Source: Limnanthes douglasii subsp. nivea (taxonomy: Eukaryota; Streptophyta; Magnoliopsida; Brassicales; Limnanthaceae). From it: 64,000 nt of DNA. Shown piece by piece: positions 23,290 to 35,266 of this stretch. A program made the translations under genes and the position numbers. The DNA lies in contig JAUPFV010000004.1 of the NCBI GenBank assembly GCA_036936605.1, forward strand, positions 139,048,973 to 139,112,972, read 5' to 3'. The notes below the pieces were generated by a model that had not been told where the DNA came from, did no database searches, and worked only from the letters and a program-made list of their open reading frames with translations. Within the stretch, counting starts at the first letter, position 1. The number at the start of each line of letters is the position of its first letter.

Positions 23290-24880
23290 TTCGGGAAGCC
23301 TCAGGGGCCTTTTCTTTTGATGGGGTGAGCTCTGGCCTCACGATGTTTACAATGAAAACCCTCACTCCGCTCCTTACATAAAGTTAATATAGGATGCCCG
23401 AACACCTGGACCCTTAACAAAATTTTCCATTATATGAGTTATATCCTCAGGAATTTCTTTTTTCTTCTCTACTATCTTGATACTTTCACCATTACGATAT
23501 AATTGACCCTCCACATGGGCTTCATCCAGCACTATCATCTCGGGCGCCTTCCCTTTGTCTTTCTGTATATCAAGGAAATATACCTCAACAACTTTGTTTT
23601 CTGCCGCATGACCTTCAGTTTATCCATTCTTATCAACTAAACTAAGTTTCCATCGCGATAACGAAACAATATTTACAATATCACAATTAATATTTAGAGG
23701 CAAACACTCTTCATCCTCTGTTTCTTCGTCATCCTTTTGAGCACGATGAGGAAAATCCTTCACTACTTCCTACCCAGACGATGTCGCACTCTCTCATTGC
23801 TAGTTGTAATCCCTAACATCTTTAATAGTAAGAATCTCTCCATCTTTTTTATTCGACTCTCGAGGGCGGCGATACATCTTCCACATCCATGGATTTTCGA
23901 CTTGGGGTACTGCCAACCAGACCCTTGTGTTGTTGTAATCACGATATCTTCGCTCCATTAACGCCCATAGTCGTTCTGTTGTAGCTAATTCCCCACTACT
24001 AGTCATTCTTACCTTCCCATCTTTTGTAATATCCAACTCAGGAACAGGCCACAACCCAGATCTTAAAAAATTTACCTGTGTGAAGAAGCGCGTTGCTTCC
24101 TGACCCCACGTCCTATTCGCTAAAGCTGATAATAAAATAAAAAGATTTATAGTCTGTTCTGACACTCCTTATTTTCACCACTCTTGATGTTGTCCTTCAC
24201 ATGAAAGCATAAAAACCGTTTAATTATTATCACTAACTAAATAAATGAGCCAACACTTTGAAATTTTTCTTCTTTACACTTAGCCTTTCACCGTCTTTCT
24301 AACTGGATGTCATCATGGTAACTTCGTGATCCCAATTCTATGACACAAACACAAACGCATGCGTCCAGTTCTTATATGAGTTCGGTAGTTCGACTATTCT
24401 CCTGACACCATTCAATTGGGTATAGAAAAAAAGGACTCGGCTAACTTTGCTACATCTACCAGAACAAGTAGGTCTGTCAGACACACCGAAATAGCTAATA
24501 AACGGGAGCTCAGTATCACACAGAGCAATACTCTTCATCCATTCATAACTAGTTATGTTTGATAAATACCTACAAAGCTAAAAATGTCATGAATCATAGA
24601 GGGTAATGGTAATCATTTGCCCAAGTCAAACAAAATGGTATAAAATAGGTCTCATTCTCATTTCTTTGGTAAGATAGCTGTATTTTAAGGTTAATTAAAC
24701 GAAATACTCTTCCAAAAAGGAGGGGTCCTCAAATTCTGATTCTATCACTTCACCTGCCACAGGTCCCAACCTCTTTTTCTTCTTCCCACTTTTTTCGGCG
24801 CCATCAAAGTTACTATAACAACTACAATGAGCCAATAGGACTTACTAGAGAAACAAATTCAGGATAACTCCGACGAACAA
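23290..24880 (-). pseudogene. Remnant antisense gene (Tat aORF) of element C
   Basis: Minus-strand pieces in order: a basic/acidic start (GAEKSGKKKKRLGPVAGEV, near 24800), FYTILFDLGK.LPLPSMIHDIF near 24660-24590, RFISYFGVSD, then LPNSYKNWTHAFVFVS (24338-24400). This order resembles the plant mobile domain/'putative gypsy type transposon' type domain seen in A1 (FNWGLRFPLDPMIVKFF ... WKQRFVFLSG). After FVFVS.NWDHEVTMM an intron is likely; the continuation starts after a TTATTATCAG acceptor with LANRTWGQEATRFF (near 24120). The second exon continues to 23800, then an acidic piece (DDEETEDEECLPLNI) and KGKAPEMIVLDEAHVEG near 23550. Stops and shifts occur, so it is a pseudogene. Confidence 0.55.
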
Positions 24881-25450
24881 TACTACCAGTAAAGGAGTTT
24901 TTCCAAAACCCAAAATAAATTAGGGCTAACATCTACACCATGTTAGGGTTGCCCCAATAGGATGATATTAGTGAAAATCATAAGATTGTTTTACAAAATT
25001 AGGATGAAAACGTACCTTGTTATTGACAATGACTGCAACAAGTTGACAAGAGCAAAGAGTTCTGGCTTCTGGGGTAATCTAATTTTTCTTACAAGTGCAA
25101 AGTTAAGTTCAAGACAACAGAAACTTGATAAACATTAAGCAAACTGTTTTTGAATGAAATGAATTGTCCACTACACGGCAGATTAGACAACAATTATCGT
25201 TCATATTAAATAAGCAAGCACGTTACTGTAAAAATGAAGCGCTATTCTACAACAAAACGATTTCAAGTGTTAGAGCCTTCAAACGTGTGCTACATTTTCA
25301 TCACAATGTGTCATGTTCCCAATGGAAACTACTAATTTCCCTATAAGGAATATTACAATACAAGTTTCATGTACCAAATAAGTAAATAAAAAATTGTCCC
25401 ATCTACTCTACATTACAAACTATTATTCCATGGATTATATATTTTCAATA
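24881..25450. other. Spacer between opposite-strand gene and LTR-like block of C
   Basis: AT-rich, with no recognisable coding motif. By analogy with A1 this would hold the promoter and leader of the opposite-strand gene. I did not find a convincing TATA box in it. Confidence 0.3.
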
Positions 25451-26290
25451 TATAAATCATGGACTAGGGAGAGCCTTGATGAGGATGCATTCGTCAACTC
25501 GTAAGATAAAGCAAAGTCCGAACAGATGGGAATAATATGAGTACACTAAATTATATAAAACCAAGTGAATTTTTATAAAACTAAGACGACACACAAGTAA
25601 TACGTCAACATGATACTCGATATCAAGCAACCAAGGTCAAACGAAGGGGTATCGATGTCCTAAGAAGATAACCAATAAACCAATAGACCAAATCACCGTG
25701 AGCAACCGAGCTGAGATACAACTAAAAAACTTCGAAAATGTATTATGAAGAGTAACCAAGCTGAGATATCACCGAGCAGATTTTGCGCATGAAGATACAA
25801 CTAACCAAACAAGTTATCGAGCATAACCGAAAAGAAAATCAGGCAAGAATCGTCATTAAAAGTGAATACAGAAAGGACTTTATCGGGAAATAACAAAGCC
25901 GAACGAGGTCATTACTTAGCAGATGTAGCCATAAGGAGACGCATAACAATGAAGTCGGTCAAGCTCGGTTATCAAGACAAACGGCTAAGGAAAATGTTAT
26001 AATGATATCAATATTGGTGGACTGGTCAACCCACGTAACACACTAGGACTAGAGTAATGAATATAATTTTAGGGCCATTATTATTAATATTAGTCTACGT
26101 GCAAGATCAGTGGAATCACGTAATGAGTGGCAGTTTGAAACTGCTATGTAATAGGATACATAGGCAGACGATATGTAAAAGATGTATGTTATCTTCTCTG
26201 ATCAATAAAAAATACCACTTCGCATATAAATTGTTATATTGTCTCTTAACAAATAGAATTTTATACATTGCATTCATTACGTAGTGAACA
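25450..26290 (+). repeat. Possible 3' LTR of element C
   Basis: This block follows the opposite-strand gene of C and has LTR-like composition: a higher-GC segment with ACCGAGCTGAGATA-type repeats (25700-25990) and an end with CTCTGATCAATAAAAAATACCAC near 26205. No second full copy was found, so it is a positional inference. Confidence 0.3.
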
Positions 26291-28790
26291 TTCAAAGAAA
26301 TATCTAAGAAATAGAATATCCCGTCAAAATTTCAGATAGTTGGAGAGACTAAAGCCATTTAAAACTCAAAACATGTAATTACTAATCTCTAGATACGCAT
26401 GGCATCACCTCGTACATCCGATAGTTCAAATGAAAACAGTATGGTAATCATTTCCCATCCCTAAGGCCATAGATTTTCAACATTAAATGCTTCTCAATAC
26501 GCATATAGATGATGCTACATAATTGTATTTTCCTAACCATTTATTACTTCCTCCAAACATGACAACAGTCTATCATATACGTCGGTTAGTTCCAAAATAA
26601 CTAAATACACTATAAAAAGAAAAATGAAGTTGATATCAAAATTACTTAAGAACTGAATTCATTTGTTGCAGACATTAAGGGGTTATGGGAAGCAAACCTA
26701 CATGCAAAAAACAAAACAAAACACGGGTGAAATTTGGCCTATGCACAAAGGCTTTTTTACAATGGCAAACAATAGAAAATTCTAATTTTGTAGGATTACC
26801 TCGATAATAAGACACAAAACACGACCACTTAAAGGTGGTTTACTAAGAAAATGAACCTGTTTTTCATGGAAATAGTATGATTTCAAAAACAAAAGCCTTA
26901 AATTGGTCCAAATTAGAGTTTTGGCCTAATTATTTTTATGAAACTCACACTTTAACTTGAATCACGCATATTAATTAAAACATTATTTACTCTCAATTAT
27001 ATCAATCAGGTCTCAAACATACATACTATATTCTTTAAACAATAACATTTTTAAGGTCTCGTAATCATCAAATAATTAAGGTTTTTCTTCAAAACTAAAT
27101 CAATTCATATAGTTGGTTTTAAGATAATAAATTGAGAGTTATCCTAAACTTGAAAATTCATGAAAAAATTAGTTGGCATTGATGTAAATTTTGGACATAA
27201 ACCATAAATGGTGAAACACCCTAAAAATACAAAATAACATTTTTTTAATTTGATAGTCAAGTATTATAAAGATGAAAATAAATTCACTAGTTTGTATATT
27301 CAACACTTAATCATCTTTTGCGCTGAAGTATTTGATCTGAGCTAGTTGCGGATCTTCCTACACGATGCAAGTTGCATTAGATGTAGTCCTTTGAACGAAT
27401 AAAGAAACATGACCATTGAATGGTCTAAAAGTATTTAGAAATTTGATAAGGGTTTTAGAAGAATAAAGAAAGATACAAAGTGTGATTGGATTTTTTTCTA
27501 AACAAATATCACAATGATACGTAGTTAGGGCTTCAGATTATTATTTATTTTTAGCTATTAAAATACCCTCAATTAAATACCAGTCTTTATAATTTATTGA
27601 AGGTTCTAATAAATACTTACTCACTCATTTATTTTTAAATCAACCCAATAATTAGTTTTAAATTTATGTTATTACATATGCAGGAGACCATAACCTTAAT
27701 GGGTCTCCAATTCCTAATAACTAATGTGTCAGACTGAGAGACCCTTGATATAGATCTACATCAATCCGACTGATATCCACTATAAAAAATTCCGTGAGAG
27801 TTCTCATATTATTATTTGTAGGTCCAATTTATTGTAGGTTGATTATATTTTTTAGATTGGACTTATATAATAATAGGCTTGGATATTTTTAATCTACATT
27901 TGATAGGACATTCCAATTCATGATATTATTTAAAAAGTATCTTATGTAACAAAAAAACATAACATTATCATGGTTATTCACTTGTCTGGTTAGAACACTG
28001 TGTTATTAGATCTATGGTCATGATTTTGATACAACTGGCATGTGGTTTAGTTTCATAACCTCTTTTACAGAGTGCATGCGTATAAAATAGATTTAGTTCT
28101 TGACCAAACGTGAGGTTATAGTAACCACATTACACAGTTTCATTAGAAGCAAGAGAATATATGATAATTCATGATTTTGGGTGTAAGTACTTATTGGCTA
28201 TAAATTAATTTATTTAAGAATATGGTAAAGTAGTCTAAAACCAATGCTCATAAGAATTAAGTAACGAAATGGCGTTCGATTTATCGATTTAGTATGCATA
28301 TAATTGTGTTGGGTTAACAACAACTAAGATGACTATTCCTTATGATAAAAAAACTTGTATGGTAATCACAATATTGGGTCTAATGACGTTAGTTGAGACC
28401 ACATGACTTAAGCTATATAATTTAACAACAAGTCATAGTTTTAGACCTAGATGATTCCCCCATTACAAGTATGTTAAAAATGAAGTTGAACAACGACTTT
28501 GTGAGCCTTTTAACATAAAATATAAGATAACAATAAAAACAACCACATCATACAAATTTAATATGGTTTGGATTATGAAGAAATCATACATTAACGGTAA
28601 ACATACACAAATTTTATATAAAACAAAGTTATAAGAAGACTATTTCAAACACTGTTAGCACAACCACTCTTTTTCTCTTACAAATATTTTAGCTTATATA
28701 ACTATGTATCTCAATATTTCTCTAGTATTTATTCCATATATTTGCCTTTATCTCTATAAAATTAGACAAGTTTGAGATTTTATCTATCTA
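26291..28790. other. 2.5 kb AT-rich sequence, nothing recognised
   Basis: No coding motif, RNA gene or clear repeat seen on either strand. The patch 27680-27830 (GGAGACCATAACC, GGGTCTCC, CTGAGAGACCC) has a somewhat different composition and may be an old transposon end, but I cannot support a family. Confidence 0.4.
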
Positions 28791-30640
28791 TTACATGCCC
28801 TCAATCACATAACCCTTGCTTAATACCTTTTTTCCACTATATATAGAATCAATGATGAGTGATCTGACCTTCCAAACTCGAGTTAGTAATTTATATATTG
28901 GCCCTACCAAGAAGCCAAATAGAAACAATGCTGCAACACAATCATTTGTACGGTCATACACTGCACTAGGTAGTGACACTATCATTATGACGCTTGACAG
29001 TACACTAGTGTACAATTCTATACCATATTTAAGAAAACCTAGATCAATTACTATTTCATCCATGGTTAAGATAAATTCATTAATTATAAATTCTTCAATA
29101 ATATCAGTGAATCACTTCCTTCTAGGAATGATAATATGTATATAGTTGCCTTCAACTACAATGTTATGCACCTTTCGGATCAAGCAGTAACATTAACCCT
29201 TATCATTGATAAAGCTCTTCATTAGGTTATATGAGACTTCTTTGCACCTAACTATTTGGTTGAGCTTCATGTCTCATAGAGAACCAACAACAGGCCCCTC
29301 GTTAAATCCTCGACCTACTCAAGTCTTCGACCCTTAAGTATTCAACAAAGTTGCAACAATCACTTTTATCCTACACTTAATAAGTGAAAACCCATGGTGA
29401 GTTGTTGTGTCGAACCTAAAGATTGAAATGAACATATTTATATACATAATTGGTTGTATGTTTATTGGGCACGGACTTAACCCTCTTGCTTTTACCTAGT
29501 ATACTACTTTCACAAAAGCTCATCTTCTAAAATTTGTTACCATCCAACAATCCTTGTTTACCAAACTCAATAAGGCCTTTCTCACTCATATGACATAGGC
29601 CCATCCAATAACAAGTGAGGCTTGTAAATACCTAAGTCTATCATCCCCGCTACTATATATAAACTCTTTCTCATCTAACATGCTAATAGAAATAAAGTTT
29701 TGCTTAACATCGGGTACATACCTCATTTTTTTATCACTCTTTCAAGTTTTGTAGAAAACTTGATTTGAATATTCTCCATCCCCTTTACAGCACATGGTTC
29801 ATCCATCCTGAGGATGACCTAGCCACAAAATTATGTTTTAAAACCAATGTTTGTTCGAAGTCATTTGGAATGAAGACCCTAAATCCAACACCCACTTGTC
29901 ATTGTACTCGCAAGTACAAGTCACTAAAATATAAGTATAAATATAGCCATCTGAGACCACTGCAGCGTCTTTGGCATCCTACTCCAGATAACTGTTACCA
30001 TTTATTTTATCCGAGAATTTGCTACTAATATGATCTTTCTTCTCGCACCATCAACATTTCACTATAAAACCACTCACAAATATCCTTAATTTGGACCAAA
30101 AGTTTTCTCTCTTATTTGAGGCATACCCCTCACACTCACTCCAAGACCTTCAAGTTCACTTTTTAAAACTATCTTCATTTGATATATATATATATATATA
30201 TATATATAGTTTAAAGGATTTTTCACTTCAACCATCATAAGAGACTCTTTTCCGTAGAGCATGGTGTAAAAAGGAAAACAAATTCATAACATTATTATTT
30301 GATCCTCATTTTCTACCTTGAATCCAACTATATTCAAGACAATAATAATCTTATTGAAACCATCCAAATGTCTTCGGATTTCCTTGCCGCTATCCATTAT
30401 CAACGTATACAATTGTTTTTTGAGATACACTGTGTTGGTTAGAGACTTCTTCACGTAAATGGCTTCCAACCGATTACATATTCCCAACTTCATCGGATCT
30501 TTAGATACCTCTCGAAGCATATGGACCTCAGAATATATTTTGGCATTAATCGGTTCTTTGATATTCTTATCAATTGGAGTGGAAACCTCTTATGTACTAA
30601 GAAATCCAAAATTTTGATTCTCCATAGGTTAAAATCAGTT
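28791..30640 (-). mobile_element. Ty1/copia-type retrotransposon remnant
   Basis: On the minus strand, 30520-30284 encodes a copia-type gag segment: LEAIYVKKSLTNTVYLKKQL, then HLDGFNKIIIVLNIVGFKVE, typical of the UBN2-type gag polypeptide. Farther left, near 29740-29690, MRYVPDVKQNFISISML matches the GAG-pre-integrase segment of copia polyproteins. Coding is broken between them and continues only as an unrecognised open frame to 28791. RT and RNase H are absent, and no LTRs were identified. Confidence 0.65.
30182..30208. repeat. (AT)n microsatellite
   Basis: About 13 AT units next to the copia remnant. Confidence 0.8.
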
Positions 30641-31743
30641 TATTCATCAATTGTTTTTAGTATCGAACTTCATGAACCTCGTATTGGTGATTTTTTTGGT
30701 TTACACGGGAGACCCAAATATCTAACCTCAAGTCCTAAAATGATCTGTGCCTTTCTTATGTATAATTGTTTTCAAATTTATTTACCTTAAAAAGATTTAA
30801 ATTATTTACCGTATACTAATTATGACGAAAATATTTTTTTAAGAATATAAAAAATCACTGTTTTTTATATATTAATAGATAAATAGATAATCTATGACGC
30901 TATGTTAAAAAATTAATGTATTTTTTTTTTCATAAATGAATTTATTACTTTTGAATAATAAAATGATGATAGTTTTAGTTTGAAGCAGTATTTAATTCTA
31001 TTAACTATTTGTTCTGACATAAAACTATATGTTTAAATAGCGAGCAAAGTTTTTTTTGAAATACGTGACAAATAATTCTAAAAGAATTATGTAGTGTTTA
31101 AAACATAAAATACAAACAAAATACAAATTTGTTGCGGAAATAGGATCTTGGTCGTCTATATAAGTCTCACTAAGTCTCACTGTAGGAATAAAATAAAATT
31201 CAATTTTTTTTTGGAAAATAGGTTTTAATTGGGTTTGAAACAACTATTGTAATTCAAAATATATGTATTTTTTGTATTGAATTTTTTTAAAACAATATTA
31301 GAAGGTGTTCTGGTTGCTAAAATATATACAATTTAGTTGCCAAATAAATTGCAGAAAAAATAAATGGGTTTAAATTACGAATTATGTATAAAGCTTAAAA
31401 CATTGGTGTGTTGGGGAATATTTAAACTGTAACATAGATTCTGGTAATTATCAAAACTTATTTATTACCCCTAATTTACTTTCACGAAAATATTCATTGA
31501 TTTTTAAAAGCTATTTTGTCAGGCTTAATTCATGGGCCCAAGACTGTACATTTAAGAACGTTTTATAGGCCCGGTTCAAGGGCCTAAAGGATACGCATTC
31601 AGTTCCACCTTTCAAGCAAAATTTAAAATCAGGTTAGGAAAAATCAGTTCAGAAAAAATCAATTCAATTCTTCGTCCAAATCGATCCCTTTTTATAATTT
31701 ATTTCGATCTAGTGTCCAGGGGTCGGGAGAAAGCTGTAGAGCA
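30641..31743. other. Upstream region of the F-box gene
   Basis: AT-rich and without a recognisable gene. Immediately before the F-box ATG is a TATA-like TTTTTATAATTTATTT (31688-31703) and then a short leader; an alternative TTTTATAGG lies near 31560. A core promoter somewhere in 31550-31720 is plausible but not proven. Confidence 0.35.
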
Positions 31744-32850
31744 ATGACGATTTATCTACCAGATTCTATCACAAGGGAGGTGCTGTCTAGGTTACCGGTT
31801 AAGTCTCTCTTGCGGTTCAGGTCAGTGTCTAAATCATGGCTTTCTCTAATTTCTTGCCCTGATTTTGCCAAGTTACAATTTAAACGAGCCTCTTCCGTCT
31901 GTAAAATCATGGATTTGGGGCGGAGTAACACACTTAAATTGCTGAGTTTTGATGGTCTACCTAAATCTCAAAAGTTTCAATTGCCGTTTTATAATGGATC
32001 CTCACGGGGTAGAATTTTAGGTTCTGTCAACGGCCTGCTATGTATCTGTTCTTCTGAATATGATAGCTTTCGTATATACAATCCCTATACTAACCAGTAC
32101 AAATACATACCTGCTCTTACGTATCCACACCAGTTGCAAGTTCATTACTATGGATTTGGATATGATTCCACCACGGACGATTACAAGCTTTTAATTGTTA
32201 CCTTTCCTCAACGGCACTCGGAGATCCCCGGTGGTGCTATGATTAGTCTTTTCTCACTGAGAAGAGGCAGTTGGAGAAGCTTTTTAGATACCAAATACCT
32301 TCATCAATGTTTTTATGGGGATCGCTCGGGGATTTGTTTGAATGATGCTATTCATTGGAGTTTTATACAAAAATCGGACAGTGTAACTCGCCCATTGATA
32401 GTGTGTTTTGGGTTAGCTGAAGAGAGTTTTAGTATAATCCATGTTCCTGATCTTTATCAAAAGGGTGTTCGTCTAAGTGTTTGGGATCGTTGCCATCTAA
32501 GTGTTTGGGACGGTTGTCTTTGTTTATCTATTAAACCTCGCTCTCCTTCTGATGTTAGTCTTCATACCCTCACTATATGGGTGATGAAAGAATACGGTGT
32601 AAATTCGTCTTGGACAGAATTAATGAGCACGGAGTATTCTTATAGTGTTTACCATTTCATTCGGCCATTGTGCTTCATAGGAGAAGGAGAGGGTGAAATC
32701 CTCTATCAATACGATCGCTGTAATCTGGCATCTTTTAATACTCAAACCAAGACTTTCACCATTCATCGTGGATGTTATAATTTGTACGGTGTATATCCTA
32801 TCGTCCATGTGGAAACTTTGATCTGGCCAAATGCCTCAAATTCAGCATGA
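31744..32850 (+). CDS. F-box protein with F-box-associated (FBA type 1) domain
   Basis: A single-exon, 368-residue open frame. Residues 4-45 are a typical F-box (LPDSITREVLSRLPVKSLLR, then FRSVSKSWLSLISCPDFAK), which binds SKP1 in an SCF ubiquitin ligase. The rest matches the plant F-box-associated interaction domain: SVNGLLCI (about 99-106), IYNPYTNQYKYIP (115-127), YGFGYDSTTDDYKLL (140-154), a SLRRGSWR-type motif (about 174-181) and GICLNDAIHWSF (about 200-211). Length is normal for the family. The ATG at 31744 starts just before the F-box and is preferred. An in-frame 24-bp tandem duplication occurs at 32473-32520. It is the only likely functional host gene seen; its substrate is unknown. 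A recent expressed copy and a silent duplicate are both possible. Confidence 0.9.
   Translation: MTIYLPDSITREVLSRLPVKSLLRFRSVSKSWLSLISCPDFAKLQFKRASSVCKIMDLGRSNTLKLLSFDGLPKSQKFQLPFYNGSSRGRILGSVNGLLCICSSEYDSFRIYNPYTNQYKYIPALTYPHQLQVHYYGFGYDSTTDDYKLLIVTFPQRHSEIPGGAMISLFSLRRGSWRSFLDTKYLHQCFYGDRSGICLNDAIHWSFIQKSDSVTRPLIVCFGLAEESFSIIHVPDLYQKGVRLSVWDRCHLSVWDGCLCLSIKPRSPSDVSLHTLTIWVMKEYGVNSSWTELMSTEYSYSVYHFIRPLCFIGEGEGEILYQYDRCNLASFNTQTKTFTIHRGCYNLYGVYPIVHVETLIWPNASNSA
32473..32520 (+). repeat. 24-bp in-frame tandem duplication inside the F-box gene
   Basis: Two adjacent units starting CTAAGTGTTTGGGA (32473-32496 and 32497-32520) give the repeated peptide LSVWD(R/G)C. The frame is kept. Confidence 0.85.
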
Positions 32851-34235
32851 GGAGTGAGGAGGAAGCTGTTTACTAATTTGCTTTTGCATCAGCTTGGATC
32901 ATTGGGGGGCTTGTGGAAGATTGTAACTGTGTTTTGGATATTTGGTTTTTTTGTTAACATAAGAAAATAATGTCATATTTTCTTTCTTTCTAAACTCAAC
33001 ATATTCATGCCTATGGAATGGAAGATAGATATACGGTATAGACTCTTTGGCATCAAGCCTGTAGTGTTTTGCCATCAATTCGACAAGTAATTAGCAATGT
33101 AGAAATTTGTGATTAGTGTTTTATTATTACAGGAATGCTCAGTTGGTAGGCATTGCTAGAAATTTTGTTTGGTTAAAACTTAGCAGAAAAAGATCATAAA
33201 TGAAACTGAGTCAAGTCCTAGTCCGCACTATCTATTTGGCATTAACTAATGATCAACTTCACCTTGCTTTGTCTTCGATGAATTTCAATAAAAGCAGTTT
33301 ATTGGCAAACCTTTCTAGAAAAAAACCCTGCTACATGTAATAGTGTTTGTTTTTAGGTGTTTAGGTTAATAGGAATTTCTGTTATCTTTTATCTTTGTAA
33401 TAAATGTGACCATAGTGTTTGTCTCTAGGTGTTTCGGTTAATATGTATTTCTGGTAATTTTATTGGGTTGAAATTTCTAGTATCTTTTTCTGGTCGGTAG
33501 AAGTTTACTATAATGATATATCGCGTTTAATTCTTCATCTTAAATTCTATTGGTTGATGCATTGTTGATTCTCGCTTCTGTTCTTGCTAATCGACGCGTT
33601 TAGTCCAAAATGAGTCTTCTGTTGCTGTGCTTGGTATCTGTTGCTGAGCTTGGTATCTGAATCGCTGCTGAGTTCTATCTGCTTTCTGAGAAGCGATCGA
33701 GTTGGTGTTCTTAAATAGTTGAGTGAAGCTTTGATTCTGCCTTAATCAGCTTGTGTCTTTGATGTTGGGTTTGCAGTTTCGTTCTCCGCTTTCTATCCCT
33801 TTGTTAGCGTTCTACCGGTTCCCAAAAAAAGATCGAACTGTCTTTGGTGATTCGCTTCGTTATGGGGTGATTCTGGAGCTTATGTGGTTCGATTTGGGAA
33901 TCTAGGAATTCTAGGGTTTGGTCCTTGATTTTAGGCGTAAAAAGGAAGCTGGTATTGAAAGCTGGGTGTGTCGTTCTAAGTCGGGTTGGTGGATTGTTCA
34001 CTCAAGCCCTTTGCCTATTTCGTAGGGTCTGAATAGCTTGTTTGCTTCTTAGCTCTCATACTTTAGTTTTTTTTACATTATAATTCAACCCTCAGCTTTT
34101 GTATTTTAACTGTTTACGTTCTAAACAATTGTAATCTTTTAAAATTGGTATTGATTTTTTTTTTTTTAAAAAAAAGCTTATACAATTCTATCAGTTTATT
34201 TTAAATTAAATAATATATATGTGATGTTGTTAATT
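32851..34235. other. Downstream region of the F-box gene
   Basis: No second gene is supported. It contains the F-box 3' UTR (AATAAT-rich near 32965) and a 51-bp direct repeat (33342-33392 and 33414-33464, AGTGTTTGT..TAGGTGTTT.GGTTAAT). The segment 33560-34020 is less AT-rich and reads like intron or UTR sequence, but no coding frame carries motifs. Confidence 0.4.
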
Positions 34236-34548
34236 TGTGATAGTTCAGTCTAATTCGAAACGGAAATCAATTTATACGAAAATAAATATAAAAAAAGGTA
34301 AAGTGAAAAAGTAATAATACAATTTATTGAACGAAGTTGGACTTTTATATAAAATAAATAGAGGACTGAATAGTAAAGAGAAAAGTAATGATACGATTTA
34401 TAAGACGAAGTTGGACTTTTATATAGATCATGTTATAAAATAAATATCGGTGGATAACGAACCATATTTCTCCGACAATTATATGTCGTTTAAGTGTATA
34501 TTTGATATAGTATATATAACTAATGGATTATAATTAATATTAAAGTAT
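34236..34548 (-). repeat. B-family LTR, main part (3' LTR of B2)
   Basis: Begins TGTGATAGTTCAG as the B1 LTR at 11470 begins TGTGATTGTTCAG, and shares GAAGTTGGACTTTTATATA and the ACTAATGGATT end. It carries an internal duplication (CGAAGTTGGACTTTTATATA at about 34332 and 34402). The end is displaced to 35216-35266. Confidence 0.55.
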
Positions 34549-34569
34549 GGTGAACACTTATAAGATTTG

Positions 34570-35215
34570 GAGGATTATTTTTTTTAATTTAAGAGACGTT
34601 TAATTAAAGTTAAATCTAGATAAATGCACCTTTGGCGTAAGGTTATACAAGTTTTTGGAATATACTATAAGTAAAAAAGGAAATAGAGACCCATCATGAT
34701 CAATTAAAATCTTTGGTATCAATGACATCACCTTAGACAATAAAAAAGTGCAGATTTCGACATGAAGGTTGGTTGCTCTTAATAAATTTATTTTTCGATT
34801 TTCTGACAAGTGTGCTCCTTTTATCCAAGTCTTGCATCGCCCAAAAGAAGTCACGTGGACACCAGAATGTGAGGTGGCATTTTTGAAGATTAAAGAGCAT
34901 TTGTTATCACCGGAAATTTTATCCAAGCCTTAGATAATAGAAGAATTATTCTTGTATATAATAGTGTCGAATTTTGCTGTCATGTTGTGTTGATAAGGTA
35001 AGAAAGTGGAGCTTCTAAGACAGTTTATCACGTGAGCAAAAGTTTATTGGCATCAGAAAAAGATACTTGAGTCAAGTTGGTTCCAGGCTTGGTTGTGGCT
35101 ACTAGAAAGATAGACCCTTATTTTGAAGCCCATAAAATTGTTGTTCGAACCTCTTTTCTATTAAAGAATTTATTATAACTACCCGATATTTATGGCAGAA
35201 TGACTAAATAAATAT
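34570..35215 (+). pseudogene. RT-RNase H fragment inside the B2 LTR
   Basis: Plus-strand frames read LNLDKCTFGVRLYKFLEY near 34612, the RT thumb, and then the connection and first RNase H up to GRMTK near 35190. This is the stretch from LKLNPEKCTFGVRSGKFLGY to GRMTKWSVEL in A1 pol. It is opposite in orientation to B2 and separates the two parts of its LTR. It is about 640 bp and broken by frameshifts. Confidence 0.65.
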
Positions 35216-35266
35216 TTTCATGTTTGGATAGGATTATGAACCAATTAGTTCGAGTTGGACTAATTA
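35216..35266 (-). repeat. End of the B-family LTR, detached
   Basis: AACCAATTAGTTCGAGTTGG and GACTAATTACACCCTTATCA match the right end of the B1 LTR (11745-11783). The CAGTCTGCAT after it marks the start of the internal region, as TAGTCCCCCT does in A1. Confidence 0.55.

Larger units (their letters stand above)
12343..26290 (+). mobile_element. C: decayed Tat-type gypsy element with triplicated pol segments
   Basis: Plus-strand order is gag (12.34-13.86 kb), protease (13.9 kb), RT/RNase H/integrase (14.2-16.7 kb), a second partial pol segment (16.9-18.8 kb), a third (20.5-21.9 kb), then a gene on the opposite strand (24.9 to 23.3 kb) and an LTR-like block (25.45-26.29 kb). That order (pol, antisense ORF, LTR) is the Tat layout. 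A fragment of another Tat element (D) sits at 18819-20486. All frames are broken. The element may be one rearranged copy or several overlapping insertions. Confidence 0.6.

Noticed and set aside
23800..24165. Stand-alone 121-aa gene on the minus strand
   Set aside because: The first residues precede a good splice acceptor, and the rest continues the domain order of the opposite-strand gene of element C. It is better read as an exon remnant.
28816..29145. Overlapping plus and minus frames of about 100 aa with a hydrophobic stretch
   Set aside because: No family motif on either strand, and the position continues a decayed copia element. Not supportable as a gene.
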